This document shows positions 35,975 through 44,366 of a DNA stretch of 64,000 bases, piece by piece. The DNA is from Maribacter halichondriae (GTDB taxonomy: Bacteria; Bacteroidota; Bacteroidia; Flavobacteriales; Flavobacteriaceae): NCBI RefSeq assembly GCF_027474825.1, contig NZ_CP107030.1, positions 2,920,529-2,984,528 on the forward strand. The letters run 5' to 3'. The translations under genes were made by a program, and so were the position numbers. Positions within the stretch are counted from its first letter, which is position 1; every line of letters begins with the position of its first letter. The notes under the pieces were generated by a model that saw only the letters and a program-made list of their open reading frames with translations, did no database searches and was not told the origin of the DNA.

Positions 35975-36119
35975 GCCTAAAACCTATCAGATAATTAAAT
36001 CACAAGGAAACAATACGATGTTCATGAACGTTTGATTTCAAAGTTTTGAACTTCAAGAAGGACTTCAATCGCGTTTATATTTGCAAGAAATCCCTATTTT
36101 ACTATTGTTCCATCGATTT

Positions 36120-38972
36120 CTATACTTCCTCCACATAGGCTTCTATAGGTGTACAGGTACAAATCAAATTACGGTCGCCATAGGCATCGTCGACGCGTCG
36201 GACCGATGGCCAGAACTTATTTTCGGATACATAGGGCAAGGGAAAAGCAGCTTTTTGCCTACTGTACGGAAAATTCCATGTATCGTGGGTCAGCATATCA
36301 AGTGTATGGGGAGAATTTTTCAATACATTGTTCGGGTATTCGGAAGATGCTTCATCGATTTCCTTTCGAATGGATAGCATCGCATTACAGAAGCGATCCA
36401 GCTCGGCAAGACTCTCACTCTCTGTAGGTTCGATCATGATGGTGCCTGCTACCGGAAAAGAAACGGTAGGAGCGTGAAAACCATAGTCCATCAGGCGTTT
36501 TGCAATATCGGTCACCTCGATACCGTTTTGTTTGAAGGGTCGGCAATCGATGATCATTTCATGTGCGGCCCTACCTTTTTCACCTGTATAAAGTACTTCA
36601 AAATTACCGCTCAATCGATTTTTGATATAATTCGCGTTCAGAATGGCGATTTCGGTCGATTCGGTCAACCCTCGTTCCCCGAGCATTTTTATATATCCAT
36701 AGGAAATCAAACAGGCCAAAGAACTGCCCCAAGGGGCTGCTGAAATTGCCGTAATCGCTTCTTTGCCACCTGTCTTGATCAACGGATTTCCAGGAAGGAA
36801 AGGAACCAATTGTTCGGCGACACAAATGGGGCCGACCCCTGGGCCTCCCCCACCATGCGGAATCGCAAATGTTTTATGAAGGTTCAAATGGCAGACATCG
36901 GCTCCAATTGTAGCCGGATTCGTCAAACCGACCTGCGCGTTCATATTTGCACCGTCCATATAAACTTGTCCACCGTGGTCATGTATCAACTTTGTAATCT
37001 GCTTAATGGAAGATTCGAAAACCCCATGGGTAGAGGGGTAAGTGACCATCAATGCGGCGAGATTCGCTGAATGTGCGATGACCTTTTCTTCAAGGTCGGT
37101 TACGTCGATATTTCCCCTATCATCCGTTTTGGTAACTACTACCTGCATACCGGCCATTACCGCTGAGGCAGGGTTTGTACCATGTGCCGATGCCGGAATG
37201 ATACAGATATTGCGGTGCCCTTCGTTTCGCGATTCGTGGTAGGCCCGTATGACCATTAAACCGGCATATTCGCCTTGTGCCCCTGAATTAGGTTGCAACG
37301 AAGTATCTGCAAATCCGGTAATGGTACTTAGGTTTTTAGCCAATTCTTTCAAGACGATTTGATACCCTTCGGCCTGTTCAACAGGAACAAAAGGATGAAT
37401 ATTGGCCCAGCGCGCCATGCTCAAAGGAAGCATTTCAGAGGCTGCATTCAATTTCATGGTGCAACTTCCCAAAGAAATCATGGAGTGGTTCAACGAAAGG
37501 TCCTTACGTTCCAACTTCTTGATGTAGCGCATCAATTCGGTCTCTGAATGATACGAGTTAAAGACGTTATCTTGAAGAAATGGGGTTTGCCTCCTCAAAT
37601 TTTCAGGGATTACCGATTCGGCATTAGAAACTTTCAATTCAAGGGTATCTTTTTCCAAAACCTCGGAAAAAATGGAGAGTATCAATTGAACGTCAAGGGC
37701 CGAAGTCGCTTCGTTCAGAGAAATCGCTATGGTAACGTCATCAACATAGAGAAAGTTCACCTCTTCTCTTTCCGCTATTGCTTTTACCTTTTCGGCATCG
37801 ACCTTTACCAGAACTGTGTCGAAAAAGCTCGTATTGACGGTAATTAATCCTAAGTCATTCAGGCCATTGGCCAATGCTACTGTTTTCAGATGTAAAAGCT
37901 CGGCTATGTATTTGAGTCCGTTTGGTCCGTGATAAACGGCGTACATTCCTGCCATTACCGCCAAAAGTACTTGGGCCGTACAGATGTTCGAGGTTGCCTT
38001 GTCACGTTTTATATGTTGCTCCCTTGTCTGAAGTGCCATACGAAGTGCCAGTTTTCCATCGGTATCCTTTGTGACCCCGATGATACGACCGGGAATACTT
38101 CTTTTGTATTCCTCTTTTGTGGCAAAAAAAGCAGCATGCGGACCTCCATACCCTAGCGGAATACCAAAACGCTGAGTGGTGCCAACGACAACGTCTAAAC
38201 CGAACTCTCCAGGCGCTTTTAAAAGCACTAAACTCAAAATATCGGCTGCAACGGCCACTTTGATATCATTCTCCTTTGCCCGAGATACAAAATCGCTGTA
38301 GTAATAAACCTGTCCATGCTTTCCAGGATACTGGAGCAAGGCTCCGTAGAAATCGCTTCCGAACGAAAATTCTTCATGGTTTCCTACGACCAATTCAATA
38401 CCCAATGGGGTAGACCGTGTTCGCAAAAGCGATAGTGTCTGTGGTAATACTTCCTCCGAAACGAAAAACTTGACAACTTCGCTTTTCTTTTGGTCTCGGC
38501 TGCGGACATCGAACAACATGGTCATAGCTTCCGCGGCCGCGGTACTTTCATCAAGAAGGGAAGCATTGGCCAGTTCCATTCCGGTCAAATCACATATAAC
38601 GGTCTGAAAGTTCAGCAACGCTTCCAAACGTCCTTGTGCTATTTCGGCCTGATACGGCGTATAGGCCGTATACCAACCCGGATTTTCCAAAATGTTACGC
38701 TTGATGACGGAAGGGGTAATGCATTCATGATAGCCCAAACCGATATACGATTTAAATACCTTGTTTTTTTCGGCCAAATTTTGAATATGGGACAAAAATT
38801 CATGCTCGCTCATCGCCTCTGGAAGATCCAATCGATCCTTAAGCCGAATATCTTCGGGAATGGTCTCTGAAATTAACTGATCTAGGTTATTGGCCCCAAC
38901 GGTTTCGAGCATTTTCTGAAGATCGTTTTCTCGAATTCCGATATGGCGTTTTGCAAATACATCTGTCCTCAT
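36120..38972 (-). CDS. gcvP: Glycine dehydrogenase (decarboxylating), P-protein
   Basis: PLP enzyme of the glycine cleavage system that decarboxylates glycine and passes aminomethyl to the H-protein lipoyl arm. The 950-residue protein is the fused single-chain type. The PLP lysine is in HLNLHKTFAIPHGGGGPG near residue 700, and the N-terminal half carries KRHIGIRENDLQKML and YTPYQAEIAQGRLEALLNFQT. No glycine riboswitch is visible in the short leader. T- and H-protein genes are not in the window. Confidence 0.97.
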   Translation of the reverse strand: MRTDVFAKRHIGIRENDLQKMLETVGANNLDQLISETIPEDIRLKDRLDLPEAMSEHEFLSHIQNLAEKNKVFKSYIGLGYHECITPSVIKRNILENPGWYTAYTPYQAEIAQGRLEALLNFQTVICDLTGMELANASLLDESTAAAEAMTMLFDVRSRDQKKSEVVKFFVSEEVLPQTLSLLRTRSTPLGIELVVGNHEEFSFGSDFYGALLQYPGKHGQVYYYSDFVSRAKENDIKVAVAADILSLVLLKAPGEFGLDVVVGTTQRFGIPLGYGGPHAAFFATKEEYKRSIPGRIIGVTKDTDGKLALRMALQTREQHIKRDKATSNICTAQVLLAVMAGMYAVYHGPNGLKYIAELLHLKTVALANGLNDLGLITVNTSFFDTVLVKVDAEKVKAIAEREEVNFLYVDDVTIAISLNEATSALDVQLILSIFSEVLEKDTLELKVSNAESVIPENLRRQTPFLQDNVFNSYHSETELMRYIKKLERKDLSLNHSMISLGSCTMKLNAASEMLPLSMARWANIHPFVPVEQAEGYQIVLKELAKNLSTITGFADTSLQPNSGAQGEYAGLMVIRAYHESRNEGHRNICIIPASAHGTNPASAVMAGMQVVVTKTDDRGNIDVTDLEEKVIAHSANLAALMVTYPSTHGVFESSIKQITKLIHDHGGQVYMDGANMNAQVGLTNPATIGADVCHLNLHKTFAIPHGGGGPGVGPICVAEQLVPFLPGNPLIKTGGKEAITAISAAPWGSSLACLISYGYIKMLGERGLTESTEIAILNANYIKNRLSGNFEVLYTGEKGRAAHEMIIDCRPFKQNGIEVTDIAKRLMDYGFHAPTVSFPVAGTIMIEPTESESLAELDRFCNAMLSIRKEIDEASSEYPNNVLKNSPHTLDMLTHDTWNFPYSRQKAAFPLPYVSENKFWPSVRRVDDAYGDRNLICTCTPIEAYVEEV

Positions 38973-39005
38973 ACGTTCAATGGTTTAATGCTTAAATAAG
39001 GTGTA

Positions 39006-39013
39006 CAAAATTA
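39006..39013 (-). promoter_or_regulatory. -7 promoter box of gcvP
   Basis: TAATTTTG on the minus strand, 33 nt upstream of the gcvP ATG. Confidence 0.6.
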
Positions 39014-39098
39014 GCGATTTATTACCGTAAAATAGGATAATTTAAAACGGTCGTACCTAAAGTTTTTAACTAAAAATAAAGGTTATGAACAGTTTGGT

Positions 39099-39106
39099 TA
39101 CATTTG
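39099..39106 (+). promoter_or_regulatory. -7 promoter box only 4 bp before the UbiA-like start
   Basis: TACATTTG on the plus strand lies 4 bp before the ATG at 39111. Transcription from it would begin at or inside the start codon, so the mRNA would be leaderless or a later start would be used. Confidence 0.45.
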
Positions 39107-39110
39107 ATAG

Positions 39111-39934
39111 ATGAAGTGGCCGACTCGACTTTTTGATTTTTACCTTGATGCCAGTATACATGTTGCCCTAGGGGTTTTCGCCCTGCTAAAAGTGACCGTT
39201 ATTTTACTTCATATCTCTGTTGACCCACATGTATCATCCTACTTGTTTTTTGGTACGATCGCCTGCTATAATTTTATCAAATATGGTGTAGAGGCCGAGA
39301 AATATCTTTTGGTCGCCAATCGATATCATAAGAACATTCAATTTTTCAGTTTTGCGGCCTTGACGATGGCATTATATCATCTCTATTTTTTGACATGGCA
39401 AACCTGGCTGGCCATCGCCATCATATCGTTTTTGACAGGTATCTATGCCTTGCCCGTTTTACCGAAAGCCAAGAATCTAAGAAGTCTAGGGCTACTCAAA
39501 ATTTTGCTAGTTGGACTTGTTTGGGCCGGTTCTACGGTAATTTTACCTGTTTTAGAAGCTTCGCAAGCCATGAAATGGGATACTTGGATTGAAACCTGCC
39601 AACGGTTTTTATTGGTTCTTGTGTTGCTTATTCCATTTGAAATACGTGATTTGAAATACGATGCCCCTGATTTACGAACCTTGCCGCAACGAGTAGGTTT
39701 TGCCAGAACGAAGGGCTGGGCCGCTCTTTGGGTCGTATTACTTTTTCTTTGACTTTTTTGAAGGACCAGATCTCAATACAAGACACTATAGGAAAGGGAG
39801 TACTGTGTCTAGGTCTTGGATGGATGCTGTTATTGACTAAACGGGATCAGGGTAAGTATTTTGCCTCCTTTTGGGTTGAGGCGATTCCTATACTATGGTG
39901 GCTCGTGCTACTATTTTTACAATCTTATCTTTGA
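39111..39934 (+). CDS. UbiA-like prenyltransferase-family membrane protein (frameshifted)
   Basis: A predicted polytopic membrane protein of restored length 274 aa with eight or so segments. A UbiA-like acidic motif is seen in EIRDLKYDAPDLRTLPQRVG, and the N-terminal FLTGIYALPVLPKAKNLRSLG fits the same family. The second aspartate motif is less clear, so enzyme activity is uncertain. The frame breaks in a T5 run near 39747. With six T it continues VVLLFSLTFLKDQISIQD. Confidence 0.75.
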
Positions 39935-40161
39935 TTGTTTTTCAGCAGTTCTTGCTTCATTTTGAGTTTTTCCTTTTCAGAAAGACCTTTCAAATGGGCC
40001 TTTTCGCATAAGGTTGTCAATTGCGCATTCTTACTACTGAACCCAGCACAGGCTTTGCACATGAAAAGGTGGAGCCTAAGCTTCATTTTTTCCATAAAAG
40101 TGGCCTCCCTATATTGGGTCTTGTTACAGATTAAGGCCGCCTTTTCACAAGAAATCATCAT
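39925..40161 (-). CDS. Putative zinc-finger anti-sigma factor
   Basis: A 78-residue soluble protein with the ZAS-like arrangement H-X3-C-X2-C in LHLFMCKACAGF plus nearby cysteines (C5, C12) and no membrane segment. Its ATG overlaps the stop region of the ECF sigma gene by four bases. That position and motif suggest an anti-sigma partner, but length and divergence leave it a prediction. It overlaps the 3' end of the convergent UbiA-like gene by 10 bp. Confidence 0.6.
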   Translation of the reverse strand: MMISCEKAALICNKTQYREATFMEKMKLRLHLFMCKACAGFSSKNAQLTTLCEKAHLKGLSEKEKLKMKQELLKNNQR

Positions 40162-40805
40162 ATTTTAAACCAATTTTGATTCAGGCATCCCATCAGTGCC
40201 GTTCTGGCCCTGTGGATCATTACCCACAAATTTGACGGATTTATGTCAAGCTCCTTACAAATATCTTCTGTACTCATACCACGTATGGTTTTCATTGTAA
40301 ATACCATTGACTGTTTCTTGGGTAATTTCGAGATACAGTCATAGATGGCCATACCCAATTCTTCGTTTTCAATGGCATCGTTTTCAAAAGAACTGAAGGG
40401 GTCTGCAACTTGTTCTTCCAACCAATCTCCCTCGCCATCACTATTGGCACTATAATTCATTCGCACTTCGGCCTTGCCTTTTTTTGAATTTATCTTACGG
40501 TAATGGTCTATGACCTTTCTCTTTAGAATGGCAATCAGCCAAGTACGTTCGGCGGCATCTCCCTTATAGTTCTTTGCCGATTTCAGACCGGCAAAAAAAG
40601 TTTCCTGTACCAAGTCTTTGGCAATTTCGGTGTCGCTTACCCTTGAAATCGCATAGTTAAAAAGATAGTCCGCATACGAATCTACCCAAGTATCAGGATG
40701 TAGTTTATTTAAGGTCATACCTTTTTCATCGCAATCAAAAGTAATTGAATTTGACTTAATTACCTGCATATTTTCATTTCGTTCGTTATATTTTCTTGCT
40801 GTCAT
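40158..40805 (-). CDS. ECF-type RNA polymerase sigma factor
   Basis: A 215-residue sigma-70 family protein. Region 2 spans YLFNYAISRVSDTEIAKDLVQETFFAGLKSAKNYKGDAAERTWLIAILKRKVIDHYRK and region 4 KQSMVFTMKTIRGMSTEDICKELDINPSNLWVMIHRARTALMGCL. The N-terminal ~45 residues are unusually long; internal ATGs at codons 13 or 30 could be the true start. Divergent from a rhodanese gene. Confidence 0.85.
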   Translation of the reverse strand: MTARKYNERNENMQVIKSNSITFDCDEKGMTLNKLHPDTWVDSYADYLFNYAISRVSDTEIAKDLVQETFFAGLKSAKNYKGDAAERTWLIAILKRKVIDHYRKINSKKGKAEVRMNYSANSDGEGDWLEEQVADPFSSFENDAIENEELGMAIYDCISKLPKKQSMVFTMKTIRGMSTEDICKELDINPSNLWVMIHRARTALMGCLNQNWFKI

Positions 40806-40811
40806 ATTTTT

Positions 40812-40819
40812 TATCTTTG
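40812..40819 (+). promoter_or_regulatory. -7 promoter box of the rhodanese gene
   Basis: TATCTTTG on the plus strand, 15 nt upstream of the ATG at 40835. Confidence 0.6.
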
Positions 40820-40834
40820 ATAAACTTTATAATT

Positions 40835-41197
40835 ATGAAACCTATTTATTCACTCTTCTTTTCCCTGTTTTTTATCTCAGGATGCACTCAAAGTAAGTCA
40901 AAAGCTATCACAGAATTCTCACAAAACGATATCGATAGCGGGATATTGGTCGACGTTCGTACTCCGGAAGAGTACCATGCGGGTCATTTAGATAATGCAT
41001 TGAACATCAATTGGTTCGATGAAGATTTTATCGATCAATTTAAGGACGTTGAAAAAGAAAAGACCATTTATGTTTACTGTAAAGTGGGCGGCAGAAGTGC
41101 CAAGGCACAAGAAAAGTTACAAGCACTTGGCTATAAAAAGGTAATCAATCTCGAAGGAGGGTACGATGCATGGAGTGCAAAAAATGTTCCTAAGTAG
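40835..41197 (+). CDS. Lipid-anchored single-domain rhodanese
   Basis: A 120-residue protein with lipobox FFISGCTQS and one rhodanese domain. The catalytic cysteine loop is YCKVGGRSAKAQE (Cys in the active-site loop CKVGGR), with VDVRTPEEYHAGHLDNALNI before it and LEGGYDAWSAKN after. It transfers sulfur or acts as a thiol sensor in the periplasm. Immediately upstream lies the divergent sigma factor. Confidence 0.88.
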   Translation: MKPIYSLFFSLFFISGCTQSKSKAITEFSQNDIDSGILVDVRTPEEYHAGHLDNALNINWFDEDFIDQFKDVEKEKTIYVYCKVGGRSAKAQEKLQALGYKKVINLEGGYDAWSAKNVPK

Positions 41198-41234
41198 ATT
41201 GTTTCAGGTCATTAGAAATCGTTTGTAAGGTCTT

Positions 41235-41645
41235 ATGACAAGGTACAGGTCAAAAATCGGAATTGGGATCTTTATATTTCTGGTACTTGTTCTTGGGGGT
41301 ACAACCCTTCAATTGATAACAAAGGAAGTCTGGTTGGGAGTAGTTATAAACGTATTGGTAATTGCTTTTGTGGCGCATTTATTTTTGAATACCTCCTATA
41401 TTGTTGACGGGAATGTACTCGTAGTCAAAAGTAGTTTTATTGTTCATAAAAGCATTGACATTAGGAGCATTACCACCATTAGCGAGACCAATAACCCGAT
41501 CAGTGCCCCTGCTGCTTCTCTTGATCGATTGGAAATTTCCTATGGATCGCTTGATAATTTAAATAGCATATTTATTTCCCCGAAGGATAAAGTGGGGTTT
41601 ATAAATCACTTGCAAAAAATTAATCCGAATATCAAGATAATTTAA
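41235..41645 (+). CDS. Membrane protein with bacterial PH-like domain
   Basis: The 136-residue protein has two N-terminal membrane segments (about residues 8-50) followed by a beta-rich bPH domain (YIVDGNVLVVKSSFIVHKSIDIRSITTISETN ... FISPKDKVGFINHL). No function is known. It lies downstream of the rhodanese gene on the same strand. Confidence 0.72.
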   Translation: MTRYRSKIGIGIFIFLVLVLGGTTLQLITKEVWLGVVINVLVIAFVAHLFLNTSYIVDGNVLVVKSSFIVHKSIDIRSITTISETNNPISAPAASLDRLEISYGSLDNLNSIFISPKDKVGFINHLQKINPNIKII

Positions 41646-41710
41646 CTTAAGTTCTTACTGTCATTTCATCAATTTTAAGACGGTTGTTCGGTAAGAAAGG
41701 ATTGTCAATG

Positions 41711-42232
41711 TCAAAGCAATTTTTTGGCAACTTCCTTCCATGTATTGACCCGTTCGAAACCATTTGTGTTCACATTATGGGGCGAGGTAAAAAGAAGTGT
41801 ACGGCCTTCAAAATTTTCGAGATTGTAACTGCGGTTATCAATTAGTACATCGCCTTTCAAAATATGTTTATGACCGCAAAGAATGCGATTTTGCCACGGA
41901 ATAAAGGAAAAATACTCATCTAGCCATTCCGATTTTTCCTCCAGTGAATTAGGAAACTGTGTTGCGGCCGAAGCAATATATAGATCATACTTACGGTTTA
42001 GTGCTGCCAATACCTTTACACTATCGTCTATGGGCTTGAGATTACGAAAAAAACCTCGTGTACGGGCATGGTTTCGAATACTATCTTGATGTGCCTCAAT
42101 GACGCATTGCCATACTTCCCGGCCATGACAGTCCTCTACTTTTAGGCTGCCGTCATATTCCCTATTGTACACTTCAATATGTGCGTTGTAAGTATCGGCG
42201 ATTACCTCATCCATGTCAATAAAAAGGGTCAT
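41711..42232 (-). CDS. 5'(3')-deoxyribonucleotidase-like HAD (NT5C type)
   Basis: The 173-residue HAD hydrolase starts MTLFIDMDEVIADTYNAH, the catalytic DXDXV motif of the NT5C group, which dephosphorylates pyrimidine deoxynucleotides. The SAATQFPNSLEEKSEWL and LIDNRSYNLENFEG segments are consistent with motifs II and IV. Cellular role would be nucleotide pool control. Single gene. Confidence 0.83.
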   Translation of the reverse strand: MTLFIDMDEVIADTYNAHIEVYNREYDGSLKVEDCHGREVWQCVIEAHQDSIRNHARTRGFFRNLKPIDDSVKVLAALNRKYDLYIASAATQFPNSLEEKSEWLDEYFSFIPWQNRILCGHKHILKGDVLIDNRSYNLENFEGRTLLFTSPHNVNTNGFERVNTWKEVAKKLL

Positions 42233-42345
42233 ACACTAAAATTTGTGCGAAGTACGGAAAAATACAGTTTAACATGAAATGGTCGTCTGATATTTATCGA
42301 TAACTTAATCTATACAAAGCCAATACTATCTGTGTACAAACCATG

Positions 42346-43236
42346 TCATTTTGTTGCAGTAATCAAATAATAGCCAAAACTTTTTAAATGAAGGCCTGAG
42401 AGCAGGGCATAGAATGATCCTTTTAGATTATGTAGGCTTTCCCGTTTCAACCTTCCTGGTTCGATTAGTTTTCTAATCGTAAAACCTATTATGGCAAAAG
42501 GTACATGCAGCACCGAAGGAGCCACCCGGAACGAGATATCCTCGATTTCAACTTTGGAAAAGCCCTGTTCCTTAAGCTGTTCGATGACGGTTTTTATAGT
42601 TCCCAATTTTTCCAAGCTCCAATGGTTACATAGTTTTTGGTAGGACAGCGCACTACCGTAACAAAGCTCTTCGGGCTCTTTTTTTAGAAAGGCATCGGCA
42701 ATGACCAATTTGCCGGCTGGCTTTAAAATACGGTAGGCCTCTTTAAAAGATTTTGGATTATGGCCCGAATGGCAAAAACTTTCTATGGCCAAGGCCCCAT
42801 CGAAGGAATTGGAAGCTAAGGAAGTCCGATTATAGTTCTCCTTAAGTATGGTGCCTTTAAGGTGTTGCAAAAGGCGATTCCCTTCAATAGCCTGAAACTT
42901 TGACAAGGTAACTCCGATTGCCAAAAGTTCGGGATTCTTTTCTAGCACATAGCGCATGGTACCGCCCATACCGCAGCCCAGATCGGCAAGTAGTCCTTTC
43001 TTTTTGGTCAGTCCGAGCCGTTTTAATACCTGAACGTTCATTTCGTTGAGCATTGTATCCCGTTTTAAAGGATTGGTTTTTAATCCATTTAAATAGCCAA
43101 AATGCATATTATAGTCCTTGCTCCAAAATTCATAATCTTCTGTGGCTTCGTTGTAGAAATCAACAATGTCGAGCTCATTTTCAGATATTTTAGCCTGTTG
43201 CCGCGTTACTTCTTTTTCCAGTAAAATAGTTTTCAT
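42346..43236 (-). CDS. SAM-dependent methyltransferase of the small-molecule/lipid type
   Basis: The 296-residue protein has motif I LLADLGCGMGGTMRYV near residue 95, then AIGVTLSKFQ, ALAIESFCHSGHNPKSFKEAYRILKPAGKLVIADAF. This fold resembles methyltransferases of sterol, tocopherol and terpenoid type. Its N-terminal region YEFWSKDYNMHFGYLNG fits the same group. It is 10 bp downstream of a membrane protein gene and shares an operon under a GbsR-like regulator. Substrate unknown. Confidence 0.82.
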   Translation of the reverse strand: MKTILLEKEVTRQQAKISENELDIVDFYNEATEDYEFWSKDYNMHFGYLNGLKTNPLKRDTMLNEMNVQVLKRLGLTKKKGLLADLGCGMGGTMRYVLEKNPELLAIGVTLSKFQAIEGNRLLQHLKGTILKENYNRTSLASNSFDGALAIESFCHSGHNPKSFKEAYRILKPAGKLVIADAFLKKEPEELCYGSALSYQKLCNHWSLEKLGTIKTVIEQLKEQGFSKVEIEDISFRVAPSVLHVPFAIIGFTIRKLIEPGRLKRESLHNLKGSFYALLSGLHLKSFGYYLITATK

Positions 43237-43246
43237 GTTTGCGGTT

Positions 43247-43687
43247 TTAAAGTTTGAAATAGATCGTTAGGTTCACTATAAAAAGCCAAGCATAGACTAT
43301 CGAAAAAAGAACGAACAAGGTGTTCATAAAATAGCTACCAATCTTAAAAATAGGCTTTTGGGGAATCTGGTACATGGGGTAGTATGCAATTTGAGTGGCC
43401 ACTTTACCGATCCAATAAGCGGCGATCAAGCCACTAAGGGCCAAGGCCAATCGGGTGCCGTTTTGCAGATCGTTCATTAACAGGATGGCGATTAGGCCAA
43501 ATGAAAAATTAAGCCCTTGTATATATCTACCGTACGTTTTGGCGATTTCTTGGTTCAAAGGTTTTAGTTGCTTGACATCATTGTACCAGTCAAAAACCCT
43601 GTGTCGAATAAACGGATAGATAAGAGCGGTAAAAATCTGGCCTATACCTCCTATAATTATAATCCAGTTGGGTACGTCATATCTCAT
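43247..43687 (-). CDS. Four-segment membrane protein of unknown function
   Basis: A 146-residue hydrophobic protein with four predicted membrane helices and no recognised domain. It lies between the GbsR-like regulator and the methyltransferase. Upstream (43703-43728) is a second copy of the palindrome found at the regulator's own promoter. Confidence 0.7.
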   Translation of the reverse strand: MRYDVPNWIIIIGGIGQIFTALIYPFIRHRVFDWYNDVKQLKPLNQEIAKTYGRYIQGLNFSFGLIAILLMNDLQNGTRLALALSGLIAAYWIGKVATQIAYYPMYQIPQKPIFKIGSYFMNTLFVLFSIVYAWLFIVNLTIYFKL

Positions 43688-43702
43688 GTTTTGTTTATTT
43701 TA

Positions 43703-43728
43703 AACTTTCAGAAAATATTGAAACAATA
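43703..43728. promoter_or_regulatory. Second GbsR operator-like site
   Basis: AAACTTTCA-N8-TGAAACAAT keeps the same 8-nt spacer and TGAAA core as the perfect site at 44267-44294. It lies 16 bp upstream of the membrane-protein start. Confidence 0.55.
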
Positions 43729-43740
43729 GATTAAATTTTT

Positions 43741-44244
43741 TTATTTTATCATTTTCACTATAGACTTGGTCAACCAGTTCTGCTTTTGGTTTACGAGTTT
43801 GTTCAACATGCTATCTGCTGTCTCGGCCAAGTCGTGCAAGGCCTTGGTCTGTTTGATCAATTCTTTTGTTTTCTCGGTGCCGTCATCTTTGATAGTCGAA
43901 ATTTCTTGTAGGGTCTTGACAACGGGCTGAATTTCCCTTCGGCTACGTTCTTTCGCGATAATGCGGGCCAATTCTTGTACATCTTTTTCTGTTGAAAAAT
44001 ATTCTTTACGTTCTCCTGCTTTCAATTCTTTGGTCACGATGCCCCAATCGATGAGCTGGCGTACGTTCATGCTGGTATTGCCACGGGAAATTTTCAGTTC
44101 TTCCATGATTTCCTCTGTTGTCAAGGGTCTTGTGGAGATAAAAAGTAATGCCTGGATCTGTGCCATGGCCTTGTTGATGCCCCATAGGGTACCTAGACTT
44201 CCCCATGTGCTTATGAATTTTTCCTTTGCTTCTTGGTATTCCAT
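43741..44244 (-). CDS. GbsR/MarR-family transcriptional regulator
   Basis: The 167-residue protein has a winged helix of GbsR type (RPLTTEEIMEELKISRGNTSMNVRQLIDWGIVTKELKAGERKEYFSTEKD) with a helical C-terminal part. It heads a cluster with a membrane protein and methyltransferase. A perfect palindrome overlaps its -33 region, consistent with autoregulation. Confidence 0.85.
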   Translation of the reverse strand: MEYQEAKEKFISTWGSLGTLWGINKAMAQIQALLFISTRPLTTEEIMEELKISRGNTSMNVRQLIDWGIVTKELKAGERKEYFSTEKDVQELARIIAKERSRREIQPVVKTLQEISTIKDDGTEKTKELIKQTKALHDLAETADSMLNKLVNQKQNWLTKSIVKMIK

Positions 44245-44248
44245 AAAA

Positions 44249-44256
44249 CAAAGATA
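44249..44256 (-). promoter_or_regulatory. -7 promoter box of the GbsR gene
   Basis: TATCTTTG on the minus strand, preceded by TTG with an 18-nt spacer. That TTG lies inside the palindromic operator, so binding would block the -33 element. Confidence 0.7.
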
Positions 44257-44266
44257 TAATAAATTT

Positions 44267-44294
44267 TAAACTTTCAATAATTATTGAAAGTTTA
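44267..44294. promoter_or_regulatory. Perfect 28-bp palindromic operator of the GbsR-like regulator
   Basis: Perfect inverted repeat, AAACTTTCA-ATAATTAT-TGAAAGTTT with one further paired base at each end. A related, less perfect copy is at 43703-43728. Confidence 0.75.
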
Positions 44295-44366
44295 CTACAG
44301 TGTTTTTCGCTATCCCACTCAATTCCTCCGATAAATGGTATTTGCAGAAAACTTTCCTGTTTGTTT

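Noticed and set aside
36076..36083. Plus-strand TATATTTG pointing into the 3' end of gcvP as an antisense promoter
   Set aside because: No plus-strand gene or terminator follows, and a single 6-base match is expected by chance in AT-rich spacers.
36120..38972. Several long plus-strand reading frames antisense to gcvP
   Set aside because: They are shadows of a strongly coding minus-strand gene with no start signals or domains.
38973..39060. Glycine riboswitch in the gcvP leader
   Set aside because: The leader is under 90 bp and shows none of the paired aptamer architecture.
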